This document shows, piece after piece, positions 56,601 to 64,000 of a DNA stretch of 64,000 nt; the stretch's first letter is position 1, and each line of letters begins with the position of its first letter. The stretch lies in NCBI RefSeq assembly GCF_026151205.1, contig NC_087074.1, positions 19,078,740 through 19,142,739 of the forward strand, read 5' to 3'. The position numbers and the translations under genes are program-made. This DNA is from Bolinopsis microptera. Lineage: Eukaryota; Ctenophora; Tentaculata; Lobata; Bolinopsidae. The notes beneath the pieces were generated by a model. The model was not told the DNA's origin. It searched no databases and saw only the letters and a program-made list of their open reading frames with translations.

Positions 56601-56976
56601 GGTGACGTGATCCTTGTTTACGGACAGGATTCGGAAGGCTTTCTAAAGGTATATTTTATGTCTAGTAAATGTTGTACTGCTTGTCTTTATAGCGTTTCGT
56701 TATATGTTGTGTTGTTTTTATCTGCTGTCAGCTATAAATTAATCACGTTTTACATTAAAACCAGACATAACATTATTTTAATGGGGAACTATTTGTCAGG
56801 GAGTTTTGGATAACAAGAATGGGTTAGTGCCCTCCAACTTTGTGATAGACTTGGAAGCGGTTTTAAACCTGAGAAGTGAAATTGACGAGGTCGACCAGAA
56901 AGATGGACCTTCTAGCATTGCTCAGGGGCTTGCTCGACAAATTCCTTCCAATCTAATGACTGTAAATTCTTCTTAG
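25566..56976 (+). CDS. RIMBP: RIM-binding protein (RIMBP) orthologue, whole gene
   Basis: Presynaptic active-zone scaffold. In studied animals it links RIM and voltage-gated Ca2+ channels through SH3 domains. At least 29 exons span about 31 kb and join to roughly 1,721 residues, allowing for one frame break near 50805. Order: N-terminal Ser/Pro-rich region and coiled coil (residues about 70-380), low-complexity basic/acidic linker (about 385-665), second coiled coil (about 670-1,120), SH3 (about 1,145-1,205; SYDPTQMSPN, VPSNF), three FN3 (about 1,240-1,525) and SH3 (about 1,620-1,682; ALYDYHPLAMSPNP, VPSNF). Vertebrate RIMBPs have SH3, three FN3 and two C-terminal SH3s; only one is seen here. 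Introns host two antisense genes and several transposons. If the first exon at 25566 is wrong, ATG at 29221 is the likely start. Sub-blocks follow. Confidence 0.93.
25919..26021. mobile_element. small G-capped hairpin MITE, about 103 bp
   Basis: A G run leads into AACCTCATTTTACCTCATT, whose reverse complement AATGAGGTAAAATGAGGTT precedes a C run. AGAGGCG flanks both ends (25912-25918 and 26022-26028), a candidate 7-bp target duplication. It lies in the first RIMBP intron, if the 25566 exon is real. Confidence 0.7.
27213..27368. repeat. 22-bp tandem repeat, seven copies
   Basis: The unit ATATCTTACCACCTCACTTA recurs with two copies carrying an extra ACC. Non-coding, in the RIMBP 5' region. Confidence 0.93.
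29204..31939 (+). CDS. RIMBP: RIMBP exons: N-terminal tail and first coiled coil
   Basis: Exons 29204-29326, 30286-30503, 30636-30776, 30971-31114, 31247-31345, 31471-31494 and 31868-31939, all in phase with GT-AG borders. The first exon encodes a Ser/Pro/Gln-rich tail (SKLPSLKAPSPSTQQQ). From SEFAFVEQLEDFRRQLLDLR onward, the heptad pattern of L/I and charged residues indicates a coiled coil through ELHNKLEAEKAN, MESEIRLLETTNKGL and EKRRLEKKLADTNEK. The 24-base exon (MVALRTLR) is inferred from its strong acceptor and matching phase and could be alternative. In-frame ATG 29221 within the first of these exons is the fallback start. Confidence 0.85.
31940..35256. other. RIMBP intron, no nested gene recognised
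   Basis: Contains GC-rich sequence near 32060-32110. It also holds a diverged direct duplication: about 33704-33950 resembles about 34001-34200, sharing TCAGATTCAGTGAACT, TCCTATGAACTCAT and GATCATGCAT-type phrases. A short CT run lies near 34510. The 140-codon frame at 32241-32663 has no recognisable domain and is left uncalled. Confidence 0.5.
35257..35442 (+). CDS. RIMBP: RIMBP exon: coiled-coil end, basic linker
   Basis: 62 codons in phase 0. LDRQNKKIAELEETVRKLE continues the coiled coil, then the sequence turns Lys/Glu-rich (KKQKPEEKEVKE). The donor GTCAGT is followed within 40 bases by the 11-bp tandem repeat. Confidence 0.88.
35479..35621. repeat. 11-bp tandem repeat TGTTGTTACAG, 13 exact copies
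   Basis: Thirteen perfect units of TGTTGTTACAG begin 36 bases after a RIMBP donor site. Each unit ends like a weak 3' splice site (pyrimidine-ish stretch then ACAG). Confidence 0.97.
39537..41169 (+). mobile_element. Mutator-like (MULE) DNA transposon with FLYWCH finger, about 1.6 kb
   Basis: The element sits in a RIMBP intron between exact 10-bp direct repeats GGGGTGTTCG (39527-39536 and 41170-41179), a size typical of MULE insertions. Both ends carry copies of TTCGGACAGATGTCGC in direct and inverted orientation, forming complex terminal inverted repeats. The single long reading frame (39871-40887) encodes the transposase N-terminal half. From memory, animal MULEs with FLYWCH fingers have been called Phantom; assignment here is by motif only. 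Confidence 0.83.
39871..40887 (+). pseudogene. FLYWCH zinc finger/MULE transposase, truncated and frame-damaged
   Basis: The 338-codon frame starts with a FLYWCH zinc finger (residues about 4-66). GFRYVFDKR, YWKC, GCRAR and the HTHP pair supply the spaced Cys and His. A MULE-like core follows. The first catalytic block, normally DGTF, is split: this frame reads HWVVDV (about residue 194) while the neighbouring frame continues GTFKSAPNLFHQLF. The original frame resumes with TLYRNLFEEIDTW and ILMDYEQG. That means one lost base at about 40451 and a compensating gained base within about 60 bases. The C-terminal catalytic Glu and zinc-binding SWIM region are not seen, and the frame ends in AT-rich sequence. 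Not functional as read. Confidence 0.8.
43181..44838 (+). CDS. RIMBP: RIMBP exons: central linker
   Basis: Exons 43181-43282 (inferred; CSYSVDGMIGIRPSPPHPV, phase 0 with donor GTATGT), 43467-43553, 43720-43905, 44043-44419 and 44750-44838. 43720-43905 is a coiled coil (DLESYLKLANKERNVLERK). 44043-44419 is disordered, with acidic, basic and Ser/Pro stretches. It holds a short internal repeat, VVPVEKVVPVEKVVP, encoded by a GTGGTACC-based tandem repeat. The linker may carry sites for partner binding but no domain is recognised. Confidence 0.85.
45323..46228 (-). CDS. intronless seven-transmembrane (class A-like) receptor nested in RIMBP intron
   Basis: A 301-residue frame with seven hydrophobic segments at about 10-32, 44-66, 80-110, 126-146, 172-196, 218-238 and 260-282. 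TM4 carries the conserved Trp (AGIWIL). Cys near 81 and 164 could form the usual extracellular bridge. TM7 ends NFFVYILTVPSF in place of NPxxY, and the DRY motif after TM3 is replaced by TVSK, so it is divergent. It lies on the strand opposite RIMBP, within the intron 44839-47264. Ligand and coupling cannot be told. From memory, single-exon receptors of this type are abundant in cnidarians. Confidence 0.85.
   Translation of the reverse strand: MENDAERFIWAAWLILMFLVSLFGDSIILVASIKYKAFKLHKVIVIFIQHIAVCDLLLSFVSILTQYVSLIANRWVFGSFICYVEVYLGFLCNTASVFLICGMTVSKVLTLKFPLKATSWSEKQGHMICAGIWILSCCVPGTFLIVDKDDILFLKSRYTCIYHATSSTWKWLRPVLSFLFVAAPIITVVATSLILLKHLLYARQVSSRSSGNVRWQGIATVVLTATVYCVSFIPRAVSIMTKGRIVNGWYEIYAPRVGETFMYFNVAANFFVYILTVPSFQKFLKTRIQLMKSCVIMNSGK
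46353..46550. repeat. imperfect tandem duplication, about 94-bp period
   Basis: Two copies share TTGAG(A/C)ACAAC, CAACATGA and (C/G)TGAATA(T/A)C(C/T)(C/T)GAGTC. They lie upstream of the receptor gene, within hydrophobic minus-strand frames of uncertain status. Confidence 0.5.
47265..53295 (+). CDS. RIMBP: RIMBP exons: second coiled-coil region
   Basis: Exons 47265-47470, 48852-49028, 49236-49340, 50537-50859, 51038-51208, 52628-52723, 52882-53084 and 53190-53295. All but one keep phase. Long heptad-rich helices include FEEQLEALHQLREKDMGKI, ELSEAKKDVEQLTGDL and LEELVRSLETDVETHKRD. The last exon (GELGQRIQTQRPSF) leads to the first SH3. In 50537-50859 the frame reads through to DEKLMLQ and then fails. 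From about 50805 the +1 frame gives VEKERFEVETEDLSARMA, ending in phase with the next exon. One base is therefore missing, by mutation or sequencing error. Confidence 0.88.
47615..48717. mobile_element. MITE-like inverted-repeat element in RIMBP intron, about 1.1 kb
   Basis: Left end GGGAAGCCAACGGGTATTTT and right end, read in reverse, GGGAAGCCAAGGGGTATTTT. The inverted repeat continues through GGTATTATGGGG. Each arm holds its own inner palindrome (GGGGTATTATGGGG against CCCCCATAATACCCC). TAAAGA flanks both ends (47609-47614 and 48718-48723), a possible 6-bp target duplication that could be chance. No transposase. Confidence 0.65.
49649..50431. mobile_element. MITE-like element, 783 bp, with a second element inside
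   Basis: Ends are GGGGATCATGTTTT and its complement, next to direct repeats ATAATTA (49642-49648 and 50432-50438). Subterminal arms carry repeated TTTTTGTCCAT in both orientations. In the RIMBP intron just before the exon at 50537. No transposase is encoded. Confidence 0.72.
49777..49937. mobile_element. 161-bp inverted-repeat element nested in the larger MITE
   Basis: CGTTCACATATAATACGTAATC (49777 onward, first 20 bases listed as CGTTCACATATAATACGTAA) pairs with TGATTACGTAATATGTGAAC near 49917-49937. Between the arms are C-rich and AT-rich segments with no coding. Confidence 0.6.
51361..52170 (-). CDS. intronless homeodomain transcription factor nested in RIMBP intron
   Basis: 269 residues. 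The homeodomain occupies about 203-262, with Arg5, Leu16, Phe20 and WFQNRR (Trp48, Phe49, Gln50, Asn51, Arg53) present. Gln50 suits an ANTP-like or related class binding a TAAT core; I cannot assign a family. The N-terminal 200 residues are Pro/Thr/Ser-rich with repeated short phrases (GTPYIT, GVPYMN). The protein ends seven residues after the homeodomain. It lies opposite RIMBP in the intron 51209-52627. ATG at 52170 is the first in the frame, with a TATA-like site about 85 bases upstream. Confidence 0.9.
   Translation of the reverse strand: MSSSFEVYLNALFRRSNPNHDIQMATSPSLGAHYKGNPVLGTPYITSLTSPPPYTNLQSIGVPYMNSRPLTVPHATTLTPVPSPHPYAKRSFGYRNVDRSKPYRLELPTTKLEVQPETPALPTPLLTPVPMLSSTLNTTTPPTTPGSISPPQFFFPPDFPLPNKADQQNLRTPSPAPAIQNQILTPPGTPAQTPSSFGKAPKQKRRRTKFTTFQLDVLEREFDDCNYISTERRQSLAAVLGLTSENIRVWFQNRRTQIKRMENNRPKHI
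52254..52263 (-). promoter_or_regulatory. TATA-like site upstream of the homeobox gene
   Basis: On the minus strand AATATATAAC lies about 85 bases before the start codon, consistent with a start of transcription near 52230. Position and sequence are the only evidence. Confidence 0.35.
54015..56976 (+). CDS. RIMBP: RIMBP exons: SH3, three FN3, C-terminal SH3
   Basis: Exons 54015-54220, 54343-54613, 54779-54919, 55089-55222, 55424-55560, 55933-56648 and 56800-56976 (stop TAG), all in phase. SH3-1 spans the first two exons: ALVLYSYDPTQMSPN, ELTLASGDFIYIFGDPDSDG and VPSNF, the typical RIMBP pattern. FN3-1 is IECEAIGTKTLELKWELP to ESKACVYG. FN3-2 is SLDVTNVTTNSAVLTF to TEYEVRIVTLTS. FN3-3 is IEVSWSPVEGAASYHIYL to CFHVVALNSQG. 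After about 95 linker residues comes SH3-2, VVALYDYHPLAMSPNPDS to GLVPSNFVIDL. The protein ends about 40 residues later, so the third vertebrate SH3 is absent. SH3 ligands in this family are PxxP-type motifs in RIM and Ca2+ channels. Confidence 0.95.
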
Positions 56977-58190
56977 TCAGAGTGCAGGGGTTATCAGTAA
57001 TCACCCTAATTAGGGAGTATTCAGGGAGCGTTCACAAAATGTCCTTAACCAGTTATTTACGACTAAGATAAACCGATATATCCCTCCTCAAAATAGTTTG
57101 TGAACACCCCCTCTGTATTATTACTGATATTATTGGTAATATTCGTAATAATCAGTAAATAACTTGACTCCCAGTGGGCAGGAGATGCAGGTCGTTTTGT
57201 CACGTGATTGCTGTCCATATTTTTGATTGGCTCATTGCAACTGTCACGTGCTAAAACATTCCGTCGCCCCTCCCACCAATTGTTAAGTCTTTGTTTTCGA
57301 CATTCATTGGCAACCGTCGTGGTTGCTGACGATATCGATCTTTTATAAATTGTACATAAGATGAATTATCTGTTTGTAAAATTACGAAAAGTTTTTAACG
57401 CGTATGTGTTACCTAGGGATATCAATTGCAGTACTTCAAATGAAAATGCTGTTCGACCTACCTACCTTCGGTCGACACGTTATTCTTAGGAAACGTGCAA
57501 GATTTGTCAAGATTTATTTTCAGTTTTTGTTATCGGTAATTTTGTATGATATTTATTTTTGTAATACGAAATGTTCTCAAGTGCTCTTTCATTTTGTAAG
57601 TTCTTTCGGAGATTTTAAATGCAGCATCAATTTGATGATCATAATTAGCTATTATATGATCAAATACTAATTAAAACATTAAAAGATGAACCGCTGATGT
57701 AGATTAGACATTTTTGCTTTTTTCAGTATAATGTATAACAACTTTTATCTTTATCTTTAAAATCGTGTTGCCGACTTTTATGTTAACTTCAACAGTGTAT
57801 ACCCGACAAAGATTATTCAGTACATATGAGTACATATTAAATGTTAAAACTACTGAATATTGGTTTTCATGAATGATGAAGATTTGGATTAACTGATGCG
57901 ATGGATAAACTTAAAGTAACTGAGCTGTTATTAAGCATTTCTTGCTTCATTAAATTTAATGTAACTTATTATATCCTATTAACTTACATTTTTAATTGAA
58001 TACTAAATTAAAAAGCGTTTGCCTTGTCGAGTACACAATTGTGCAGGTCAATAATTTGCCACGAAAATGGAACCTCAGCGTACAGACAATACAACTTAGT
58101 TAGATTCTTGTTTCTCAGTTTCTAGTCCTCCACTACGCCATCCAAACGTTTTGTTGTTAAACTTAAACTAAACGTTGTCTGTCGTCATTG
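56977..58190. other. RIMBP 3' flank, no gene seen
   Basis: No canonical AATAAA was found close to the stop; ATTAAA occurs near 57670. The 88-codon frame at 57404-57670 is hydrophobic and AT-driven and is not called. Confidence 0.5.
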
Positions 58191-58266
58191 CAGGCTGAGC
58201 GCCGCCCAGTAATGCATCAAATAATGTTTCTCGGAACCGATCGTTTACTGGGCGGCGCTCAGCCTG
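58191..58266. repeat. perfect 22-bp inverted repeat (GC-rich hairpin)
   Basis: CAGGCTGAGCGCCGCCCAGT (58191-58210, stem continues two bases) pairs with the complement at 58245-58266 around a 32-base loop. A diverged copy of its right arm and following sequence occurs at 61873-61929. Confidence 0.9.
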
Positions 58267-58477
58267 TCATTCCGCCGAATCTTTATTCGGTTTATGAACA
58301 TAATAGCCTGGGGTCCCCAGGTATTAGGTAACCGATCGTTTGCTAGATACAAGATAGGTGCGATACTGTAATGTGTAATTAAATGCACCACTGGGCCACG
58401 CCGTGCTGCGAAGGATTGACATCGTTAATCAAGTAGGTTTATATTTATAACTTTATTAACTTACCAAAACGCGTGGA

Positions 58478-61400
58478 TCATGGATGGTCGCACAGGAGTG
58501 ATGCCCGTGCCTACGCTGGGGGAGACATGTGACACCTACGGTCTTGCTACACGTTGTATACCTCTCGTGCACGCGAAGCGTGCACGCCGGCGCGCGCTCA
58601 AAAGGGGTTACAGCGTGTGTCAACTACGGTCCCTTAAAAGATCGTCGCCTGTACTCTCACATCTCAATCTACCTCAACTACAGTAAATTTACTCATCATT
58701 GCTATGATGTCTATGCTAAGTATCGCTAGTTGGAACGTTCATGGGTTAACAAAGGACCTTAAAAAGGAGCAGCTTGTTATGGACGCTAAAAGGTATGGTT
58801 TTGATTTCGTGGCTCTCCAGGAGACTAAATGCCAGGACTATGCTGAAATTGACTTAATGAACTACAGTCTTATTTTATTTGAACAGTTACCTCAAGGTTT
58901 TTATCATCACGGTTTGGGGTTTCTAATCAGCCCTCAGCTCAGAAAATCAGTTGTTGATTGGAGACGTGTCAGTAACAGAGTTGCTTTCATCAACTTCAGA
59001 CTTAATTCAAAAAACGGTACATTGACTTATTTCAGACTCATTAACGCGTATGGACCCACCATGAAAAATGTAGAGGATGCTGATTGTACAGGTGATTCCA
59101 ACATCATTCTAGAGGAGTTTTACGCTGATCTGAATTCTGCACTTGACAATATTCCTGCTCATTACGATGTGTTTATAGCCGGGGATTTTAATTCTCGTCT
59201 GGGTCGTAAATCAGATGGTGACATCCTTTCTGGTTTATCACGCAATATGGGTATGTATGGTGTCGGTCAACGTAACAGCAATGGCCAACGTTTGCTTGAT
59301 TTTATGATTGAGAAGGATTTTTATGCCTGTAACACAAGCTTCAAACATTCAGCTCGTCACATTACATCATGGCACGGTACTACTACAGCCCGAGGTGACC
59401 CCGACAAGACCGTGAAATACTACAAGCAGATTGACTACATCCTTTGTAAATCTAGCTACAAAGTGAATATCACGGACGCTCGTTCATACGGAGGAGCCCT
59501 ACTCAAATCAGATCACAAGCCTGTAGTCGCTCGCGTCACACTCCACCAGAAGTACCTTGTCCATAAGAAGCACAAGACGTCCAGAAAGCTTGACCTCAAG
59601 AGACTACAAGATCATGGAGTTAAGAAGAAGATGCTGAGTACGTTTGAGAAGAAAGTAAGAATGAGACCCAAGACAGGCAACCCCAACGATGACCTCAACA
59701 ACCTGATAACAGATGCCTATAACACTGCTGACGAGGTGCTAGGAACTATACCTCCAAAAAAGCACAAATCCTTCAGTGCTGATCCTGAGATCGCTGAACT
59801 GTCACTTGAACGCAAGCAGCTGATGATTGCGAATATGCAGAACAAATTCCCGACCAACAGGAAGCATGTCAAGACCAACATCAACCAGCTAAGACGTAAG
59901 ATCACAAAGAGACTCAGAGATATCAACAACCGCAGTGCTGACACACTCGTCGAAGAGATAAACAACACAGATGACACCCGGAGATACTTTGGAGCCTCTA
60001 AGATACTTGCCAAAGGATATGTTAGACCAGCTCTAACCGTCCACAACTCTGCTGGGAATATCGCAGGTACTAATGAGGAGAAAGCGAGGATTATTAAGGA
60101 GTACTTTGACAGTCCCATTACCGTTGCAAGCCTTAACAGTCCCATCACCGTTGCAGAGATAGAGAGAGCCATCAGTAAACTCAAGTCTGGTAAAGCAGTG
60201 GGTATTGATAAAGTTCCTGGCGAGGTCATGAAAGCCCTGAACAACCCCCTCCTTCATGAAGAGCTAGCTAAAGTGTTCAACGAGTCTTTCGAGAAAAACA
60301 TTCACATTGAAGCCATAGGAGCAGGCATCCTCACACCACTGGCTAAGCCTGGTAAAACTCGTGGCCCAGTTAAGTCGATACGACCATTGACCCTGCTGAA
60401 TGTTTCGAGAAAGATCCTGTCGCTGATAGTGCTAAACAGAATAAAGAGAGCTGTGGACAACTTCACCGGACCGTTCCAAGCTGCCTACAAAGCTGGCAGG
60501 AGCTGTGCCGACCTAGTTTGGGCACAGAGCATGCTCATATCTGTAGTAATGAAGAAGGAGTTTGAATGGAACAAAGTGAGTATCGACATGTCAGCTGCCT
60601 TCAATACCATCCGCAGAGGTACAACAATCAGACTACTAGAAGCTGCAGGATGCTCCAGAGACAACCTGAGGCTTGTACAATACCTCATGGCTAACACCAC
60701 TCTAGTAGTCAGAGTGTGTTCTACTGACTCAGAGATGTTCTCTTTCAACATAGGAGCCTCCCAAGGAGACAGCACAGCTGGTAAATTGTTTACCCTCAAT
60801 CTAGCTGGAGCTGTAGTGCACATAAGAGCAGTCCTCCCCTCAAGACCAAACCCTCCGATAGCCGATAACCACATGCCTCTTGAGTCCGGCTATTCAGACG
60901 ATGTAGAGGAGATTGGTGAAGATATGTAGGAGTTACAGGATATCTTTCAGATCTCCAAGAATATTCTCAGTGAATGGAGTCTCTTTGTCAATGACACAAA
61001 GACAAAGTTTACCAGAGTGTACTTGGAAGAAGTTGGTGCCTGTGACGAGTGGGGTAATGAACTAAGAGGAAAAGAGGAGTGGAGAAACGAGACGCTTCTT
61101 GGTACTAAGCTTGGATCAGAGCAGGATGTTACTAATAGAATAAATAAAGCTAACTCTGCCTTCTGGTCGTTTGACAAGCTGTGGTGCCAGGGATCAGAGA
61201 GGAGTCAGATAACTGAGAAGAGAAAGATCAAACTCTACGACTCACTAGTAGTATCAGTGCTCCTGTACAACTGCTGCTGCTGGGCCGTACCTCAGCATGT
61301 TCTAGAGTCTGTAGATGTTGTTCAGAGGAAGCACCTCAAGCGCATCCTACACATCTATTGGCCTAGCTCAATATCTAACAAGGCCCTCTACGCTCGTACC

Positions 61401-61780
61401 CAGACCAGGCCCCTTTCCGAGAGAGTGGAAAAGGCACGGTGGACAATGCTAGGTCATGTTCTACGCAGTGACAACGACACGCCTGCCTACCAGTCTCTGT
61501 TATTTGCTACAATAGGATGTCAAACACTAAAGGGACGAGTGGGTAGACACAGGACTAATTTGTATGATATTATTGTGAAAAAGGACCTATTTAAGAGACA
61601 AATTTATTTGAAAAATGAAGATGATTTTACCAACTTAGTGAACTTAGCAAGAGATAGAGTAGGATGGAGGAGTTTATTTACTTTGAGACATATTGAACGA
61701 ATGATTCTTCGTAAGCGTAAATAGGCCAGCACTTTGCTGAGCCTCTTTAGGTGCTCTTTTGTTTATAGATGTTATTATAT
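58478..61780 (+). mobile_element. near full-length non-LTR retrotransposon with 12-bp target duplication
   Basis: AAAACGCGTGGA occurs exactly at 58466-58477 and 61781-61792, framing the element. A 5' leader of about 225 bases precedes one long reading frame, and the 3' untranslated part is short (about 55 bases). The size and single endonuclease/RT frame suit an RTE-like lineage. The flanking DNA contains a hairpin repeat and its diverged copy, suggesting insertion into an older repeat. Confidence 0.88.
58704..61724 (+). pseudogene. retrotransposon endonuclease/reverse transcriptase with one in-frame stop
   Basis: About 1,006 codons in one frame, broken only by TAG at 60927-60929. Residues 1-280 are an AP-type endonuclease: SIASWNVHGL, LQETK, IAGDFNSRLG and SDHKPV supply the catalytic residues. 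The RT spans about 470-760: KAVGIDKVPGEV, IRPLTLLNVSRK, SIDMSAAFNTI (first Asp), SQGDSTAGKLFTL and YSDD (730-733, in place of the usual YADD). After the stop, the frame continues with LVVSVLLYNCCCWAV and MLGHVLRSDND, a thumb and C-terminal region common in RTE-like proteins. The stop falls eight residues after the YSDD motif, so the truncated protein would lack the thumb. One nonsense change and intact target duplication suggest recent insertion. Confidence 0.93.
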
Positions 61781-61792
61781 AAAACGCGTGGA

Positions 61793-62199
61793 ATAAAAGG
61801 TAGACTTAGAGCACCGCCCATATGCCCCATACCAGTCGAATCTATTTACCTTAATTGCCAATCCCAGAACAATTAACTGGGCGGTTTTTAGCATAACCTG
61901 TTATTCCGCCATATCTTCATTCGTGTTTATGAAACAATCGTGTGTATGAAAAATCCGTGTTTATGCTATGAAACAATCGTGTTTATGATGCAAAAATGCG
62001 TGACATCCAAAAACCATCGATACTTTTTCGAGATATTTTGACTGATGGTTTCAGACATCTTTAATATGTTTAACTTTAACATATTTAAGATGAATTAAAA
62101 ATCAATTTAATTTCAACGGAGCTCGAAACATAGCTATACATATAGCTTTTATATACTGAAACAGTAAATTTATAGCGTGCAGTTCAACGATTTTATCAT
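61793..62199. other. intergenic with diverged hairpin-repeat copy
   Basis: 61873-61929 resembles 58245-58300 in direct orientation (ACTGGGCGG, CTGT(C/T)ATTCCGCC, TTCATTCG, GTTTATGAA). Short GTGTTTATGA repeats follow. No gene. Confidence 0.55.
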
Positions 62200-64000
62200 T
62201 TAAACCGCACTATTCTGATAATGACATCTTCTTGACTTCCCCCTAAAAACGTCCCTCTGAAGAATTTCTGATGATGATGGTCTCTGACCAGAATCAACTT
62301 GCCAGCAATCTTTCGCAAGCTCAAGCAATAGTTTAGATTCTGGGTTATTGTTCAAAACTTCATCTTCTCGACATGTTGGTCTGGTTTCAAACTTATCAGG
62401 ATCGTTAAATAGGTCTCTGAGAAATACCTCTTTCGAGGTTCTGTTTCTGTGGTTGTTTTGATTTTGATTATGATCATGAAGGTACTGTTTCCAGTCAATG
62501 GAAGATTCCTCAGTCCACGGTTCAGTTTTATTGTGGAGTGACAACCAGATGATCAGCCCGTACGAGTAAATGTCTATTTTGCAGGGTCTGTCACTGCGTT
62601 CTCTAAAAAGTCTCTTTTGGAGTTCAGAAACGCGATCATTTCGTAGCTGAAGCTCGAGTGGGTCTGCAGTATCGCTAATTTTAGTGTCCAAATGCCCCAA
62701 ATACCATTCTGGAGGGACGTAACTGGGCGTGCTACCTCTTAGGGTAAATGTCTGATTCTCATACCTTTCCGCAAAACCAAAGTCTCCGAGAATGAATGAT
62801 GTCGTTTTGCGGCTCTTTACAAAAATATTGTCTGGTTTAACATCACAATGTACTATAGTCGGCTCGTTTACCTGAAATTACAAAATTTTGTGAGCAAATT
62901 GTCAATTATGGGGATTCAGAAATGAATCGAGACCATAATCTGTCAGGTGGTACCTTGTAATAAATCTTGATTAAGTTTATCAACGATAAGATTCGCCTGT
63001 TTAACACATCCTAAAAAAGTTTTATTTCAGTTTTTTATCTTCATCTCGACAAATCCTCACCTCATGTAGGTACTCCAGAGCTTTAGCGAGATCTTTGGCG
63101 AGATCTTTCGCTAAGTCAAGAGTGAGACGTCGTGTTTTAATAAACTCGGTGAGAGATAATTCGTTACAGTGGTTCATCATGATATACCTGGGAGTAGCAT
63201 TAGAAATCACTGTCAGGTTATTTTATTAAAAGAGAAATATCAGCAATTCTGATGCGTAAATTTCAGATTAACAGATAGTAACATTCCTGACTCCTGATAT
63301 TAAAATGAAATTAATTTCCTTTAACAGTACACTTACTTGCATCGAGGAGTTTCTATTTTATCACGAAAACCTCCAGTACAACCAATATAATTCCTTTCAA
63401 TCACATCTTTTAAGGCTGCGCAAGTCTTGGATTTTTCAATAAGAGTTTCTAAAAATCTTATCAGGTCGGAATTGTCCACGTTCATTGGCGGACCATAAAC
63501 TGCTATTATGTTGCTTTTGTTAGCCCTGGCAAACATAAATGGTTAGTATTCAGCGGATAAATCTCGAAAATTCAAGATAAGATATTTTCAAGATTGTTTC
63601 TGAACGAATAATTGAAGAAAAGAAATCGTATCGTGCCAAGGATGTTTCGCGTTTCTATATATTCTAGCACGAAGAGTAAACAAAGCTACTTGGGAAGTGA
63701 GATTAAATTTCAACTTTCGGGAAAAAGCGTTTTTCGTATCAAGCCCAAAGTCCCGGTCCCCTCTTACGATTTGACCCATTATTTGGGAAGAGAAGGAAAA
63801 TTTTTGGGATTTCATTCTAGGTCCAAACTCCAATGTTAAGATGATATGAGTGTACTATAACTGTATCTCATCTCTAAGTTTGCAAATAAGTGCATACCAA
63901 CAAGTTACAAAAAAAAAGTAGTGGTAGACTTCAAAGTTACCCAATCAGTTGTTTGGATAAATATTAAATACCTTGGCCAAGAAACTTGACCTTGAGATGG
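62200..64000 (-). CDS. protein kinase, C-terminal part, cut by window edge
   Basis: Minus-strand exons 63525-63337, 63187-63061 and 62871-62200 (stop TAA) join in phase. The first gives NIIAVYGPP (beta-4 region), with its acceptor at 63526. The second gives EFIKTRRLTLDLAKDLAKDLAKALEYLHE (helix E, first 20 residues EFIKTRRLTLDLAKDLAKDL). The third holds IVHCDVKPDNI (catalytic loop, HRD changed to HCD), LGDFGFA (DFG) and VPPEW for APE. It continues with IDIYSYGLIIW (helix F) and CWQVDSGQRPSSSEIL, the TKL/Ser-Thr-like end. A likely earlier exon at 63972-64000 encodes VKFLGQG, the start of a glycine loop. The exon with the VAxK lysine was not identified. Intervening introns are short. Substrate unknown. 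Confidence 0.82.

Noticed and set aside
63588..63833. 81-codon minus-strand frame as the missing kinase N-lobe
   Set aside because: No glycine loop or VAxK lysine, and no good donor leading to the exon at 63525.

Overview
The window looks like nuclear DNA of an animal. Protein-coding genes are split by GT-AG introns, the base composition is AT-rich, and CT and CAGA microsatellites and transposons are abundant. Gene content (RIM-binding protein, a divergent class A 7TM receptor, a homeobox gene, RIOK2, a protein kinase) fits a metazoan. The intron-rich synaptic gene, the receptor type and the repeat mix make me favour a cnidarian, possibly a hydrozoan. That is inference, because no ribosomal, mitochondrial or other species marker is present. 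Layout: 1-2642 is the 3' part of a seven-exon gene of an uncharacterised, widely repeated protein family. 3.4-10.6 kb is a repeat-rich tract: a 541-bp CAGA array, two copies of a short element with an ORF1-like reading frame, a decayed copy of the first gene's family, a decayed BED-finger hAT transposase, and two tandem satellites. 11.7-13.2 kb holds a 5'-truncated non-LTR retrotransposon. 15.2-17.4 kb is a 2.1-kb fold-back DNA element with about 580-bp inverted arms and an exact 8-bp target duplication. 17.66-19.98 kb is a complete RIOK2 gene (six exons), the ribosome-biogenesis kinase. 20-25.5 kb is non-coding and full of CT arrays. From 25.6 kb (or 29.2 kb) to 56.98 kb lies one large gene, a RIM-binding protein orthologue of about 1,720 residues in at least 29 exons: long coiled coils, one SH3, three FN3 and a C-terminal SH3. 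Its introns contain two intronless genes on the opposite strand (a 7TM receptor and a homeodomain protein), a FLYWCH/MULE transposon with a 10-bp target duplication, and several short inverted-repeat elements, one inserted inside another. 58.5-61.8 kb is a nearly full-length endonuclease/reverse-transcriptase retrotransposon flanked by a 12-bp target duplication and carrying one in-frame stop. 62.2-64 kb is the C-terminal part of a protein kinase gene on the minus strand, cut by the window edge. RIOK2 and RIMBP lie head to tail on the plus strand but have unrelated roles, and nothing suggests an operon-like unit. No CRISPR arrays, rRNA genes or convincing tRNA genes were seen. I did not find a clear new multi-gene system. 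The most unusual items are the intact, intron-rich member of the repetitive family at the left edge, the fold-back element, and the stack of nested genes and elements inside RIMBP.
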